This document shows positions 15,880 to 24,408 of a stretch of 32,686 nt of DNA, piece after piece; the first letter of the stretch is position 1; the number at the start of each line of letters is the position of its first letter. Position numbers and translations under genes: made by a program. The stretch is from Flavobacteriales bacterium (GTDB taxonomy: Bacteria > Bacteroidota > Bacteroidia > JACJYZ01): contig JAGQZQ010000033.1 in NCBI GenBank assembly GCA_020435415.1, positions 1-32,686 on the forward strand, in the 5' to 3' direction. Under the pieces are notes generated by a model. That model worked only from the letters and a program-made list of their open reading frames with translations. It was not told the DNA's origin and made no database searches.

Positions 15880-18290
15880 CTTGCTTTGCGTCTCTTTTTG
15901 GAGAAAAGTCTTTTTACTATGCTGTTTTTCCGTGATGAGTCATCGTCGTAATAACCATAGCCATAACCGTACCCATAACCGTATTCCGACCCGTAACCGT
16001 AACCGTATCCATATCCGTGTTGGGTGATGTTGACCCCATTCAGAATGACTGATAGCTTCTTGATGTTGTTCTCAGACATCAACTTATTCACATTTTTAAG
16101 GAATGTTCTTTTGGAGAAATTCGCTTTCAGAATATAGATAGGATAGTCGGCCTTTTGGATGTTTGTCAGACCATCAGTTACAATCCCAACGGGCGGGTTG
16201 TCAATAAGGATGATATCGTACTTTTTCTTCAACTCATTTACCACCTCGTCCATCCGTGGGTCCATGATCAACTCGGAAGGGTTGGGAGGAATAGGGCCTG
16301 CCGTAATGAAGTGCAAGTTGGGTAATGCGCTTGTACGGATACAATTGTCCACTGTATCTTTCCCGATCAGCAGGGTGCTCATGCCCTGGTCGTTGACAGA
16401 AGAAAATCCGAGATGGATCTTGGGTTTCCTGAGATCCAGGTCAAGAACGATTACCTTTTTGCCGGCGTATGCGAGGATACCACCCAGGTTGATGGTGATG
16501 AAGGTCTTACCTTCACCGGAGATGGTGGAGGTAACCGCAATGGACTTCGGGCCCGGTTCATTGGAAATGTATTGCAGATTGGTACGTATGGACCGGAAGG
16601 ATTCGGAAATGAGCGACTTTGGCTTTTTATCTACAATCAATTGCGATACCGGTATTTTTTCTTTGTGTTTGGGTACAATTCCAAGAATGGCGGCACGGGT
16701 GTATTTCGATACTTCATTCAGGGAAGTAATCTCATTGTAGGTGACATAGTCTGTGATAATAATACCGATACCGATGAGAAGGCTCAAACCGATGGCTGCA
16801 AAAATGATCAGCGGGCGATTCGGAGAGATGGGGCTGCCCGGAACAACCGCCTCGGCCAGAATGATATTTTTTGAGACATAGCCGGCTTTGGAAATCTGGT
16901 ACTCCGCTTTCTTTTCCAGCAGCAGGGTATAGAATTTTTCGTCGGTGCTATATTGCCGTTCCAGCTGTTCCAGCTCAATTTCCTTTGTCGGACTTTTGTT
17001 AAACACGGCTTCTATCTCGTCTATCTTTGCTTCAAGGCTGGATTTTTTTCCTTCCAGTTTACCTTTGATGGCAATGATGCTTTTGATCAGCAGCCCTTTT
17101 TGAATCTCAATCTGGTATTCCAATGCTTTGATGCCCGGGTTGATCTCATTCACAGAGTAAAGCGCTTCCTCCCGGCTTACGAGCATGTTGTTCAGCCGGC
17201 TGATCATCTGGGAGATTGTTCCGCCAAAAGAAGTTCCGGCAAGCAAAGGCAGAAGGTCGTGTACGCTTTTATTGCTGTTGGTATCCCTGATGACCGATTC
17301 AAGTTCCTGGACAATGCTTAATTCCAGTTCCGTGCTCACCTTCTCATCCTCAAGTTTATCAAGGCGCTCCATGTACTTGGTTGAAAGTTCTTCCAGGGTC
17401 CTGATCTTGTTCTCATTCTTGAATGATCTCAGAATCTTCGCCATGCTTTGAAGCCGGGTATAAACCGTGTCAATCTGCTGTTCGATGAACTCAAGAATAT
17501 TGGTTGCGCTGCGGGCGGTGCTTTCCAGATCATACCTGGTAAACTTCTGCGCTATGGCGTTGGCGATGGCAGCGGTCTTTTTCCGGTTGTAATCCGTCAC
17601 GGAAATGTTGATCGTATTGGCAGCTTCACTCTGCAGGTTGATGTTGATCTTGTCTGCATACTTGGCCGACAGGTGGTCTGCATTGTTGATGACGATGAAG
17701 TATTCATTTCCGGAAAGTACATTGTCCAGCTGTTCCTCGTCTTTGATCGTTGCCTTGATCCGGCCGAAACCCACCTTATTCCATTCCCCAGTACTGATCT
17801 CTTCCGTTCGTGTTGTGTCGTGAAGATTATACAACAGGGACAGGTAGCCTTCGTGTTCTGAGCGATGAATGTAAATGGACGTGTTGTAGATATTTTCATT
17901 CTCTACTTCCACTGAGATGGCGACAGAAGCGTTGCCATACTGGTCCGCCACCGTTACATCCCCCTTGGTAAAATGTTCAACTTTCAGGTCCAGGTCTTTC
18001 AGTACGGATTGCAGGAAGATTTCGGAACGCAACAGTTCTACTTCTTCAGCCACGTTGTCTAATTCCCGGATACTTTCAACGTTCAGAACCCGGCTGGCTT
18101 CATTGGTCTTCTTTACCTGAACCACCGTCGAAGCTTGAAAAAGCTCCCGCTTAAAATGAAGGTAGGCATAACTGGCGCTTAGGAAAGCAATCAGCAGAAG
18201 GATCAGCCAGACCAGTCTTCTTTTTGTGATAAACAAAAAGAGACCCAGATCAAACTCTTCGTTGAACGTAGGGATTCTGATTTCACCCAT
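15876..18290 (-). CDS. Wzc-type polysaccharide co-polymerase / BY-kinase with Gly-Tyr tail
   Basis: The 804-residue protein has the layout of fused bacterial tyrosine kinases that control capsule or exopolysaccharide chain length. It has an N-terminal Wzz domain with a membrane segment near 29-48 (LVWLILLLIAFLSASYAYLH), a long periplasmic coiled-coil region, and a second membrane segment near 505-527. The cytoplasmic ATPase carries Walker A SGEGKT (near 600), Walker A' VLDLDLRKPK and Walker B IILIDNPPVG. The C-terminal tail contains a run of Gly-Tyr pairs (15948-16016; 11 tyrosines in 23 residues), then DDDSSRKN and a basic end. Such Tyr clusters are autophosphorylated in E. coli Wzc. It follows the Wza-type gene by 3 bases and overlaps rfbC by 4, so it belongs to one export and polymerisation operon. 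Confidence 0.93.
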   Translation of the reverse strand: MGEIRIPTFNEEFDLGLFLFITKRRLVWLILLLIAFLSASYAYLHFKRELFQASTVVQVKKTNEASRVLNVESIRELDNVAEEVELLRSEIFLQSVLKDLDLKVEHFTKGDVTVADQYGNASVAISVEVENENIYNTSIYIHRSEHEGYLSLLYNLHDTTRTEEISTGEWNKVGFGRIKATIKDEEQLDNVLSGNEYFIVINNADHLSAKYADKININLQSEAANTINISVTDYNRKKTAAIANAIAQKFTRYDLESTARSATNILEFIEQQIDTVYTRLQSMAKILRSFKNENKIRTLEELSTKYMERLDKLEDEKVSTELELSIVQELESVIRDTNSNKSVHDLLPLLAGTSFGGTISQMISRLNNMLVSREEALYSVNEINPGIKALEYQIEIQKGLLIKSIIAIKGKLEGKKSSLEAKIDEIEAVFNKSPTKEIELEQLERQYSTDEKFYTLLLEKKAEYQISKAGYVSKNIILAEAVVPGSPISPNRPLIIFAAIGLSLLIGIGIIITDYVTYNEITSLNEVSKYTRAAILGIVPKHKEKIPVSQLIVDKKPKSLISESFRSIRTNLQYISNEPGPKSIAVTSTISGEGKTFITINLGGILAYAGKKVIVLDLDLRKPKIHLGFSSVNDQGMSTLLIGKDTVDNCIRTSALPNLHFITAGPIPPNPSELIMDPRMDEVVNELKKKYDIILIDNPPVGIVTDGLTNIQKADYPIYILKANFSKRTFLKNVNKLMSENNIKKLSVILNGVNITQHGYGYGYGYGSEYGYGYGYGYGYYDDDSSRKNSIVKRLFSKKRRKAR
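15948..16016. repeat. In-gene 6-bp repeat encoding (Gly-Tyr)n in the Wzc-type tail
   Basis: On the coding (-) strand the unit is GGNTAY. Four Gly-Tyr pairs are followed by Gly-Ser-Glu-Tyr, then five more pairs and an extra Tyr. Third positions vary (GGT/GGA/GGG/GGC, TAT/TAC), so the array is not a fresh slippage product, although it can still expand or contract in 6-bp steps without breaking the frame. Confidence 0.9.
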
Positions 18291-18293
18291 GCG

Positions 18294-19049
18294 TTATTGT
18301 TTAAATACGCTATATATGAATACAGAGCTTGTGATCAATCCGACAATCGGGGATATTTCGCTTAGAAGGGTTTGACTTAGTCGCAATGTGGGTTGCACGT
18401 AAATGATATCATTTGCCTGCAGGATAACGCCACCTTCGGCTGTGCCGTCAATGGTGGATAAGTCTATCAGGAATACCTGGGGGTCATGCGGTTTCCCACG
18501 GATCAGTTTGATGCGTTTGGCCTTGCCGCGTGAACTGATGCCGCCTGCCAATGCCAGTGCTTCCAGAAGTGTGGTGTTCTCGTTTTCAAGTCTGATGACC
18601 TTGGCATTGCTGCCGCTGCCGGGGAAGACGGTGACCCGGCGGTTGTTGATCTTTAGTACGATGAATGGTTTGTTGTAATACGTGGCATATGTTTCTTCGA
18701 GGAACTTTTCTGCTTCACGGATGGTCATACCCGCAAGGTGGGTTCGTCCGAGGATGGGCAGCTTCACATTTCCGTCGAACTCGACCAGGTAATCATACCC
18801 GTTCCTTCTTTCGTATTGAGCGTTATTGTTGGACGCAGACGCAATGTCAATCAGTTTGAAACCGTCATTGGCATAAATCCTGAAATCCAGAATGTCATTG
18901 GGGGCGATCTTGTATTCCACACCAACCGTATCCATCGGCAGTTCATCAAACTGATAACCCGGAGGGGTCCGAAGCATGTGGCTGGGGTTTAACATGTTGC
19001 ATGACGACAATACCAGGAGGGCTAAACCTATGATGCAAGTATTTCTCAT
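18294..19049 (-). CDS. Wza-type polysaccharide export lipoprotein (Poly_export/SLBB)
   Basis: The product has 251 residues. The N-terminus is a lipoprotein signal (IGLALLVLSSCNM, lipobox with Cys at 16). A Poly_export domain follows (VEYKIAPNDILDFRIYANDG..., FDGNVKLPILGRTHLAGMTI-REAEKFLEE). An SLBB domain comes next (VFPGSGSNAKVIRLENENTT-LLEALALAGG...KRIKLIRG, ending in LQANDIIYVQPT). A hydrophobic C-terminal stretch (SPIVGLITSSVFIYSVF) could be the outer-membrane helix, as in Wza. It is the export pore partner of the Wzc-type protein, whose gene starts 3 bases downstream. Its order beside wzc and a glycosyltransferase is typical of Wzx/Wzy-type loci, although no flippase or polymerase is in the window. 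Confidence 0.92.
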   Translation of the reverse strand: MRNTCIIGLALLVLSSCNMLNPSHMLRTPPGYQFDELPMDTVGVEYKIAPNDILDFRIYANDGFKLIDIASASNNNAQYERRNGYDYLVEFDGNVKLPILGRTHLAGMTIREAEKFLEETYATYYNKPFIVLKINNRRVTVFPGSGSNAKVIRLENENTTLLEALALAGGISSRGKAKRIKLIRGKPHDPQVFLIDLSTIDGTAEGGVILQANDIIYVQPTLRLSQTLLSEISPIVGLITSSVFIYSVFKQ

Positions 19050-19076
19050 TCAGGATGGTGCATTTACATGAACATA

Positions 19077-19084
19077 CAAAAGTA
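19077..19084 (-). promoter_or_regulatory. Possible -7 element for the wza-wzc-rfbC operon
   Basis: On the - strand this reads TACTTTTG (TAnnTTTG), 28 bases ahead of the wza-type start, within the short gap after the glycosyltransferase gene. No good -33 TTG is seen, so it is a candidate only. Confidence 0.35.
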
Positions 19085-20287
19085 TCAAAATTCTGATGAC
19101 GTACTCAGTAATTCAATATAGAGGTCATGGATGTCCTTTGCCAAACGTGCTCTGCCAAACCGTTCCAGCACAAAATCCCTACCCGCCGAACCAAATTCCC
19201 GCCGCTTGTCAGCATCAGACACCAGATCTGAGACGTATTCTACAAAGGGCGCTGACTCTTCGCGGGGAGAGATAAAGCCTGAAACGCCATCTCTGACTAC
19301 ATTGGTTACGCCCCCTGCATCCGTGCTGACAACAGGGTTGCCGGCAGCTTGTGCTTCTATCAAACTCACCGGCGTCCCTTCGTTCAGGGAAGTAAGGACC
19401 ACCAGGTCCAGTCCGGCATTGGCCCATGCCACATTTTTTATCCAGGAGGTAAAGAGCAGGTTATGGTCGGGGGTGATTTCTGTGTTCATGCCATTCGTTT
19501 GAAAACCCAGTTCACGTGCCTGAACGGAAAGGTCTTCACGCAATGCCCCATCTCCGATGATCAGAAATTTAACCTTTCCGGGGTAGCGCATGTTGACTTG
19601 CTGCATGGCCCGGAGAAACAGGGCATGATCCTTCACCGGTACAAGTCTCCCTATAATCCCTATGGCGATCTGATCGCTTTCAATGTGATATCGTTTCCTG
19701 AAATCATCTCTGTAACCCGGTTCTGTGTCTGAGAATTTTGCCAGATCCAGTCCCAGTGGCACCACACGCATTTTTTCTGCAGGGCAGATTTTGTGTTGGG
19801 TAGAAAGTTCTTCTTTCTGTACTTCGCTGATGGCGATGATGGCCTGACTTCTGGCAGCCAGGTATCGTTCGATCTGTTTAAAGATTCCCGTCTTAACCGG
19901 ATTGAAATAGGAATGGAATACATGTCCGTGAAAAGTGTGTACGATGACCGGAACATTTTCCCTGATTGCGGCCAGTCTGCCAAGCAGGCCCGCTTTTGAT
20001 GCGTGTGTATGGACGATATGCGGGCGATATTCTCGTATGATCTTGCGGATCTGGCGGTATGCTTTCCAATCCTCCAGCAACCGGATGTCCCGTTGCATCG
20101 CAGGAATGATAAGAGGCTCTATGCCTGCTTCCCGTGCGATGAACTCGGAACTTTCTTCATCGTCATTTTTTACTCCGCCGATCAGTTTTGTTTCAAACGG
20201 GTCGGTCAGGTCCTTTGTCAAATGCACGGCATTAAACGTGGGGCCTCCCAGATTGAATCGGTTAATGATGCGGAGAATGCGGTACAT
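19085..20287 (-). CDS. Family 4 (GT-B) glycosyltransferase
   Basis: This 400-residue cytoplasmic or membrane-associated enzyme probably adds a sugar to a lipid-linked polysaccharide repeat. The N-terminal GT-B domain starts IINRFNLGGPTFNAVHL and contains HTHASKAGLLGRLAA and HTFHGHVFHSYF. The C-terminal nucleotide-sugar domain has GIIGRLVPVKDHALFLRAM and the EX7E-type site LNEGTPVSLIEAQAAGNPVV-STDAGG. These are the marks of GT4 retaining transferases. Donor and acceptor cannot be told from sequence. It lies 35 bases upstream of the wza-type gene on the same strand, and its context argues for a role in exopolysaccharide or O-antigen assembly. A run of TAGTAG-like direct repeats sits upstream of its start (20288-20330). 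Confidence 0.92.
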   Translation of the reverse strand: MYRILRIINRFNLGGPTFNAVHLTKDLTDPFETKLIGGVKNDDEESSEFIAREAGIEPLIIPAMQRDIRLLEDWKAYRQIRKIIREYRPHIVHTHASKAGLLGRLAAIRENVPVIVHTFHGHVFHSYFNPVKTGIFKQIERYLAARSQAIIAISEVQKEELSTQHKICPAEKMRVVPLGLDLAKFSDTEPGYRDDFRKRYHIESDQIAIGIIGRLVPVKDHALFLRAMQQVNMRYPGKVKFLIIGDGALREDLSVQARELGFQTNGMNTEITPDHNLLFTSWIKNVAWANAGLDLVVLTSLNEGTPVSLIEAQAAGNPVVSTDAGGVTNVVRDGVSGFISPREESAPFVEYVSDLVSDADKRREFGSAGRDFVLERFGRARLAKDIHDLYIELLSTSSEF

Positions 20288-20356
20288 TATAATAGTAAGT
20301 AGTAGTTAGTAGATAGTCATTAGTAAATGGACATTCGAAATGATTCCCCTGCATTC

Positions 20357-22231
20357 TTAATTAAACGTTTTTTCCCACCAATGTTGAAACACCAGCAGTC
20401 CCCAGATCCTGGCGGGGGCATCTCCGGCATGGTGGGTGGACCGGGATTGGTTCAATAAGTGGGTGACTTCTTCGTATTGGAAAATACCTTGTGCTTGCAG
20501 GAAGTCGTGGCTCAGCACCCTGTCCACATCTTCTTTCAGGGAAGTGTTCAACCATTGCCGGATTGGAACTTCAAAACCCTTTTTCGGGCGATCAAATATC
20601 TCCGCAGGCAAGAGGTCTGCGAAGGCTGTTCCAAGAATCCACTTTTGTCTTTCTTTGCGATATTTAAGATGGAATGGCAATTCCCGCGCGATTTTGACCA
20701 CATGATGATCGAGGAAGGGAACACGCACTTCCAGTCCGCAAGCCATGGACATGCGGTCCGTTTTGGTAAGCATATCATTGGGGAGGACGGTGCGCATATC
20801 GGCCAGCAGGATGTCTTCCAGATCGGAGCTGCGGCCATCTATGCCAAGTGTGATCCCGGATATTCTTTCTGAAACCATGTTGGTTGATTTCAGCAGGCAC
20901 AGTTTATCGGTCATATCCCCGCTGGTGAACCCACACCACCTCCAATAGCGTTCTTTTGGGGAAAGTTGAAGACCTTCGAGGTACTTGAGCCATTTTCTGT
21001 TCAGGTCGCCGATGCGGGAAGTTCTGTCATGAGGGAGTCGTCTGCTCAGGTTATCCAGGATTGGCAGGGCCGGTCTGGGCCAACGGTTATGTCTCGCAAG
21101 CCATTCGGCCTTGTGTTTGCGATAGCCTCCAAGCATCTCATCGCTGCCATCACCGGAAAGCGCCACCGTAACGCGGGTGCGAACAAATCGGGAGAGGACG
21201 TGTACGGCAATGGCGGACGAGTCGGCGAACGGATCATCCATAGTTGTAAGCAGGTGACGTGCACTATCCTGCAGATCATCTTCTTGGATGTGAAAGGTGG
21301 TGTGGTCGCTGCCGATATGTTTGGCGGTGAGTTCCGCCTCCCGGCTCTCGTCAATTTCCGGATGATCCTTAAACCCAATGGTAAATGTTTGCAGGTTTTT
21401 TGTCTCTTTTGCCGCGAGGGCGCTGATAATGGCAGAGTCCATGCCTCCGCTCAGGAATGCACCCAAAGGGACATCGGAGACCAATCTTGATCTGACGGAA
21501 GCCTCCATGGCCTCTCTGAACCGCTTGATCTGATCCTGGCCATCGTAAACGTTTGCTTCCGGAATGGTGTACCAGCAACGGGTTTGCCACTGGCCTTTTT
21601 TGAGTATACCACTATGCCCTGGTGGTAATTGTTCCAATCCTTTGATCATGGAGAAAGCGCCCGGTATATAGTTCAGGTGCAGATAAAGGTGCAGCGAGTC
21701 TGTGTCAATTGTCCTGGGAACCGGATATGCCAGGATGGCTTTGGCCTCGGAGGCGAAACAAAAGAAGTCCGGTGAGGAAAAAATGTAAAGCGGTTTGATG
21801 CCCATCCGGTCCCTGGCCAGGAAAAGGGTGTGGTCATGTTTGTCGAATATGGCCAGGGCAAAGAAGCCATTCACCTTTTCAACGAAGGCTTCGCCATATT
21901 CGATGTAGAGATTCAGAATGACTTCCGTATCGGAATCGGTTCTGAATGCATGGCCTTTGGCTGTGAGTTCTTCGCGAAGGGATTTGAAGTTGTAGCACTC
22001 GCCATTATAAACGATGACGTAACGGTCTTGCGTATCGGTCATCGGTTGATGCGCTCCAGCAGTGGGGTCCAGTACCGAAAGTCGGCAATGTCCCAATGCC
22101 GCAACATCCAGGTTGCAAACCTCCTGGTGGTCCGGGCCTCTGTGATTCAGCCTGTCAGTTGCCTGCCGGCAGTGAGCAAGCGCGGATCTTCCGTTGGCGG
22201 TGGTGGCTACGATGCCAGTGATACCACACAT
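20357..22231 (-). CDS. asnB: Glutamine-hydrolysing asparagine synthase (AsnB-type amidotransferase)
   Basis: The 624-residue protein has the two-domain layout of AsnB. The N-terminal glutaminase starts MCGITGIV, so Cys2 is the nucleophile after Met removal, with the RLNHRGPD and YNGECYN substrate-binding motifs. The synthetase domain has the ATP pyrophosphatase loop PLGAFLSGGMDSA near residue 260 and ALSGDGSDEMLGGY further on. The reaction is aspartate + glutamine + ATP to asparagine. Exopolysaccharide loci often encode AsnB-like proteins that amidate sugar acids instead, and the adjacent glycosyltransferase makes that a real alternative here. It begins 18 bases after lpd and ends about 70 bases before the glycosyltransferase. 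Confidence 0.93.
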   Translation of the reverse strand: MCGITGIVATTANGRSALAHCRQATDRLNHRGPDHQEVCNLDVAALGHCRLSVLDPTAGAHQPMTDTQDRYVIVYNGECYNFKSLREELTAKGHAFRTDSDTEVILNLYIEYGEAFVEKVNGFFALAIFDKHDHTLFLARDRMGIKPLYIFSSPDFFCFASEAKAILAYPVPRTIDTDSLHLYLHLNYIPGAFSMIKGLEQLPPGHSGILKKGQWQTRCWYTIPEANVYDGQDQIKRFREAMEASVRSRLVSDVPLGAFLSGGMDSAIISALAAKETKNLQTFTIGFKDHPEIDESREAELTAKHIGSDHTTFHIQEDDLQDSARHLLTTMDDPFADSSAIAVHVLSRFVRTRVTVALSGDGSDEMLGGYRKHKAEWLARHNRWPRPALPILDNLSRRLPHDRTSRIGDLNRKWLKYLEGLQLSPKERYWRWCGFTSGDMTDKLCLLKSTNMVSERISGITLGIDGRSSDLEDILLADMRTVLPNDMLTKTDRMSMACGLEVRVPFLDHHVVKIARELPFHLKYRKERQKWILGTAFADLLPAEIFDRPKKGFEVPIRQWLNTSLKEDVDRVLSHDFLQAQGIFQYEEVTHLLNQSRSTHHAGDAPARIWGLLVFQHWWEKTFN

Positions 22232-22249
22232 GGAAGGCCGTCTGTTTGT

Positions 22250-23638
22250 TTACAGATGAATGACCTCGTCGTACGCTGCGGCCACAGCTTCCATCACGGC
22301 TTCAGACATGGTGGGGTGGGGGTGAACCGCCTTGATGATCTCATGTCCGGTCGCTTCAAGTTTGCGGGCTGTAACCACTTCGGCGATCATTTCCGTCACG
22401 TTTGCACCAACCATGTGAGCACCCAGCCATTCGCCGTACTTGGCGTCAAAGATCACCTTAACAAAACCATCTTTGTTGCCGCCAGCACTGGCTTTACCTG
22501 ATGCGGAATACGGGAACTTCCCAACCTTGATATCGAATCCTGCTTCTTTCGCTGCTTTCTCTGTATAGCCTACGGATGCTACCTCAGGTTGACAGTATGT
22601 GCATCCCGGAATATTATTGTAATCGATCGGTTCAACATGATGTCCGGCGATCTTTTCCACACAAAGAATTCCTTCTGCGGAGGCTACGTGCGCCAACGCC
22701 TGGCCTCCTACGCAATCACCAATGGCATAGATGCCGGGGATGTTGGTTTGATAATAATCATTCACCAGGATCTTGCCTTTATCGGTGGCTATGCCGGTTT
22801 CTTCCAGTCCCAGGTTTTCCAGATTTGCTGAGATTCCAACTGCAGAAAGGACGATGTCGCAATCCATTTTTTCTTCTCCCTTTTTTGTCTTGATCACCAC
22901 TTTGCATCCGGTGCCTTTGGTGTCGACGGATTCAACGGAAGAATCGGTCATGACATTCATGCCCATTTTTTTGAAAGAGCGTGCCACCTGTTTTGATACT
23001 TCTTCATCTTCAAGAGGGAGGATGTTTGGCAGGTATTCCACCAATGTCACTTCTGTGCCCATAGCCTGATAGAAATAGGCGAACTCAGAACCTATCGCAC
23101 CGGAACCCACAACGATCATGGATTTCGGTTGCTTGGGAAGATTCATGGCCTCACGGTATCCGATGACCTTTTTGCCATCCTGTTTAAGGTTCGGGAGTTC
23201 ACGTGAGCGGGCGCCAACAGCAATAATGATATGGTTGGCAGAATATTCCGTGACCTTGCCTTCGGCGTCCTTAACAGCAACTTTCTTTCCGGGCTTAAGT
23301 TGACCGGTGCCCTGAATATGATCTATCTTATTTTTCTTAAAGAGAAACTGGATGCCTTTGCTCATACCATCGGCTACGCCGCGGCTACGCTTTACCACCG
23401 CACCGAAATCAGCATCGGCACCCTTTACGTTGATACCGTAGTCGGCTGCGTGGTTGATATATTCAAATACCTGGGCACTTTTGAGGAGTGCCTTGGTCGG
23501 GATGCATCCCCAGTTCAGGCAAATACCGCCCAGTTCGGATCGTTCAACCACACCTACTTTCATGCCCAGTTGGGACGCACGGATGGCCGCTACATATCCT
23601 CCCGGGCCACTTCCGATTACTATCATATCATAATTCAT
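22250..23638 (-). CDS. lpdA: Dihydrolipoyl dehydrogenase (E3)
   Basis: This 462-residue FAD-dependent disulfide oxidoreductase regenerates lipoamide for the 2-oxo-acid dehydrogenase complexes. It has the N-terminal FAD loop VIGSGPGGYVAAIRA, the redox-active pair GGICLNWGCIPTKAL (CxxxxC) and the NAD-binding loop VVGSGAIGSEFAYF. The second FAD motif is GIYAIGDCVGG. The C-terminal dimer end carries the catalytic His-Glu (AVHPHPTMSEAV). Length and all motifs are intact. The E1 and E2 partners are not nearby, so this is a detached E3 gene, as is common in Bacteroidota. It sits 43 bases after ridA and is followed closely by asnB. Confidence 0.97.
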   Translation of the reverse strand: MNYDMIVIGSGPGGYVAAIRASQLGMKVGVVERSELGGICLNWGCIPTKALLKSAQVFEYINHAADYGINVKGADADFGAVVKRSRGVADGMSKGIQFLFKKNKIDHIQGTGQLKPGKKVAVKDAEGKVTEYSANHIIIAVGARSRELPNLKQDGKKVIGYREAMNLPKQPKSMIVVGSGAIGSEFAYFYQAMGTEVTLVEYLPNILPLEDEEVSKQVARSFKKMGMNVMTDSSVESVDTKGTGCKVVIKTKKGEEKMDCDIVLSAVGISANLENLGLEETGIATDKGKILVNDYYQTNIPGIYAIGDCVGGQALAHVASAEGILCVEKIAGHHVEPIDYNNIPGCTYCQPEVASVGYTEKAAKEAGFDIKVGKFPYSASGKASAGGNKDGFVKVIFDAKYGEWLGAHMVGANVTEMIAEVVTARKLEATGHEIIKAVHPHPTMSEAVMEAVAAAYDEVIHL

Positions 23639-23681
23639 CGCACTAATATTTTATAAGATTCATATTCTATCGTTTGACGAT

Positions 23682-24059
23682 TTAAACCGCCGCAATGACC
23701 GATATTTCAACATTCACTCCCTTGGGTAACCCTGCAACAGCAACTGTTTCTCTGGCGGGAAAGTCGGACGTGAAATAAGAGCCATAAATTTCATTCACCT
23801 GTGCAAATAACCCCATATCCGACAAAAAGATGCTGGTCTTTATCACATGATCAAAGGTCAGTCCAGCCTCAGAAAGAATTGCTTTCAGGTTTTCCATCAC
23901 GCGTTTGGTCTCATCGTTCACATTGCCTGTTTCCAGTTTCCCGGTTTCAGGGTTCAATGCAATCTGTCCGGATATAAAAACCATGTTTCCTGTACGGATT
24001 GCCTGGTTGTAAGGGCCTATCGGGGCCGGCGCGTGTTTGGTATTGATCACTTGTTTCAT
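23682..24059 (-). CDS. ridA: RidA-family enamine/imine deaminase
   Basis: The gene encodes 125 residues from the ATG at 24059; the frame extends to 24131, but residues before MKQVINTKHAPAPIGPYNQA do not belong to the family. RidA hydrolyses reactive 2-aminoacrylate and related enamines released by PLP enzymes. Family motifs are APIGPYNQAI, VFISGQIALNPETGKL, the substrate-binding Arg region ETVAVAGLPKGVNVEISVIA and a normal length. It is the first gene of the long - strand run and lies next to lpd. The functional link between the two is unclear, and they may simply share a transcript. Confidence 0.94.
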   Translation of the reverse strand: MKQVINTKHAPAPIGPYNQAIRTGNMVFISGQIALNPETGKLETGNVNDETKRVMENLKAILSEAGLTFDHVIKTSIFLSDMGLFAQVNEIYGSYFTSDFPARETVAVAGLPKGVNVEISVIAAV

Positions 24060-24100
24060 GGGGTAGAAATTGTGGAAAGGGGATGATCCCTTTCGGCTGC

Positions 24101-24108
24101 CAAATATA
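24101..24108 (-). promoter_or_regulatory. Possible -7 element for ridA
   Basis: On the - strand this reads TATATTTG, a full match to TAnnTTTG, about 42 bases before the ridA start. No convincing -33 element accompanies it. Confidence 0.4.
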
Positions 24109-24220
24109 GCATTTGTATATGAAAAGTGCATGGATAATCAGCAACTGCATACAGCAACTGTATACAGGGGAGAGGAGAAGCTTCATAAGCTGAACCGGTT
24201 AGCCCCGGTATCAGTGTGAA

Positions 24221-24259
24221 CCTGCCTGCCAACACCCGGCCTGTGTGACGGCAGGTAGG
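24221..24259. repeat. Diverged copy of the GCCTGCC hairpin repeat
   Basis: The sequence begins CCTGCCTGCC and ends GGCAGGTAGG with a variable centre, the same plan as the two copies at 3421-3512. The ends CCTGCC and GGCAGG are inverted, so it can form a hairpin. Confidence 0.65.
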
Positions 24260-24384
24260 CATAAAGCAACAGAGAGAACGGAACGTTAAGAAATGACCCG
24301 GTGAGTCATTTTAGCAACGAGCCGGCTTGCAAGGCCAGGTCCAATTTGGGGCAAGGAGGCACACAACAAGGATAAAAGCAACAA

Positions 24385-24408
24385 GAGCATACATACGAGC
24401 ATACATAC
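24385..24408. repeat. Tandem pair of a 12-bp unit GAGCATACATAC
   Basis: Two perfect head-to-tail copies occupy 24385-24396 and 24397-24408 within the gene-free region. No function is evident. Confidence 0.85.
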
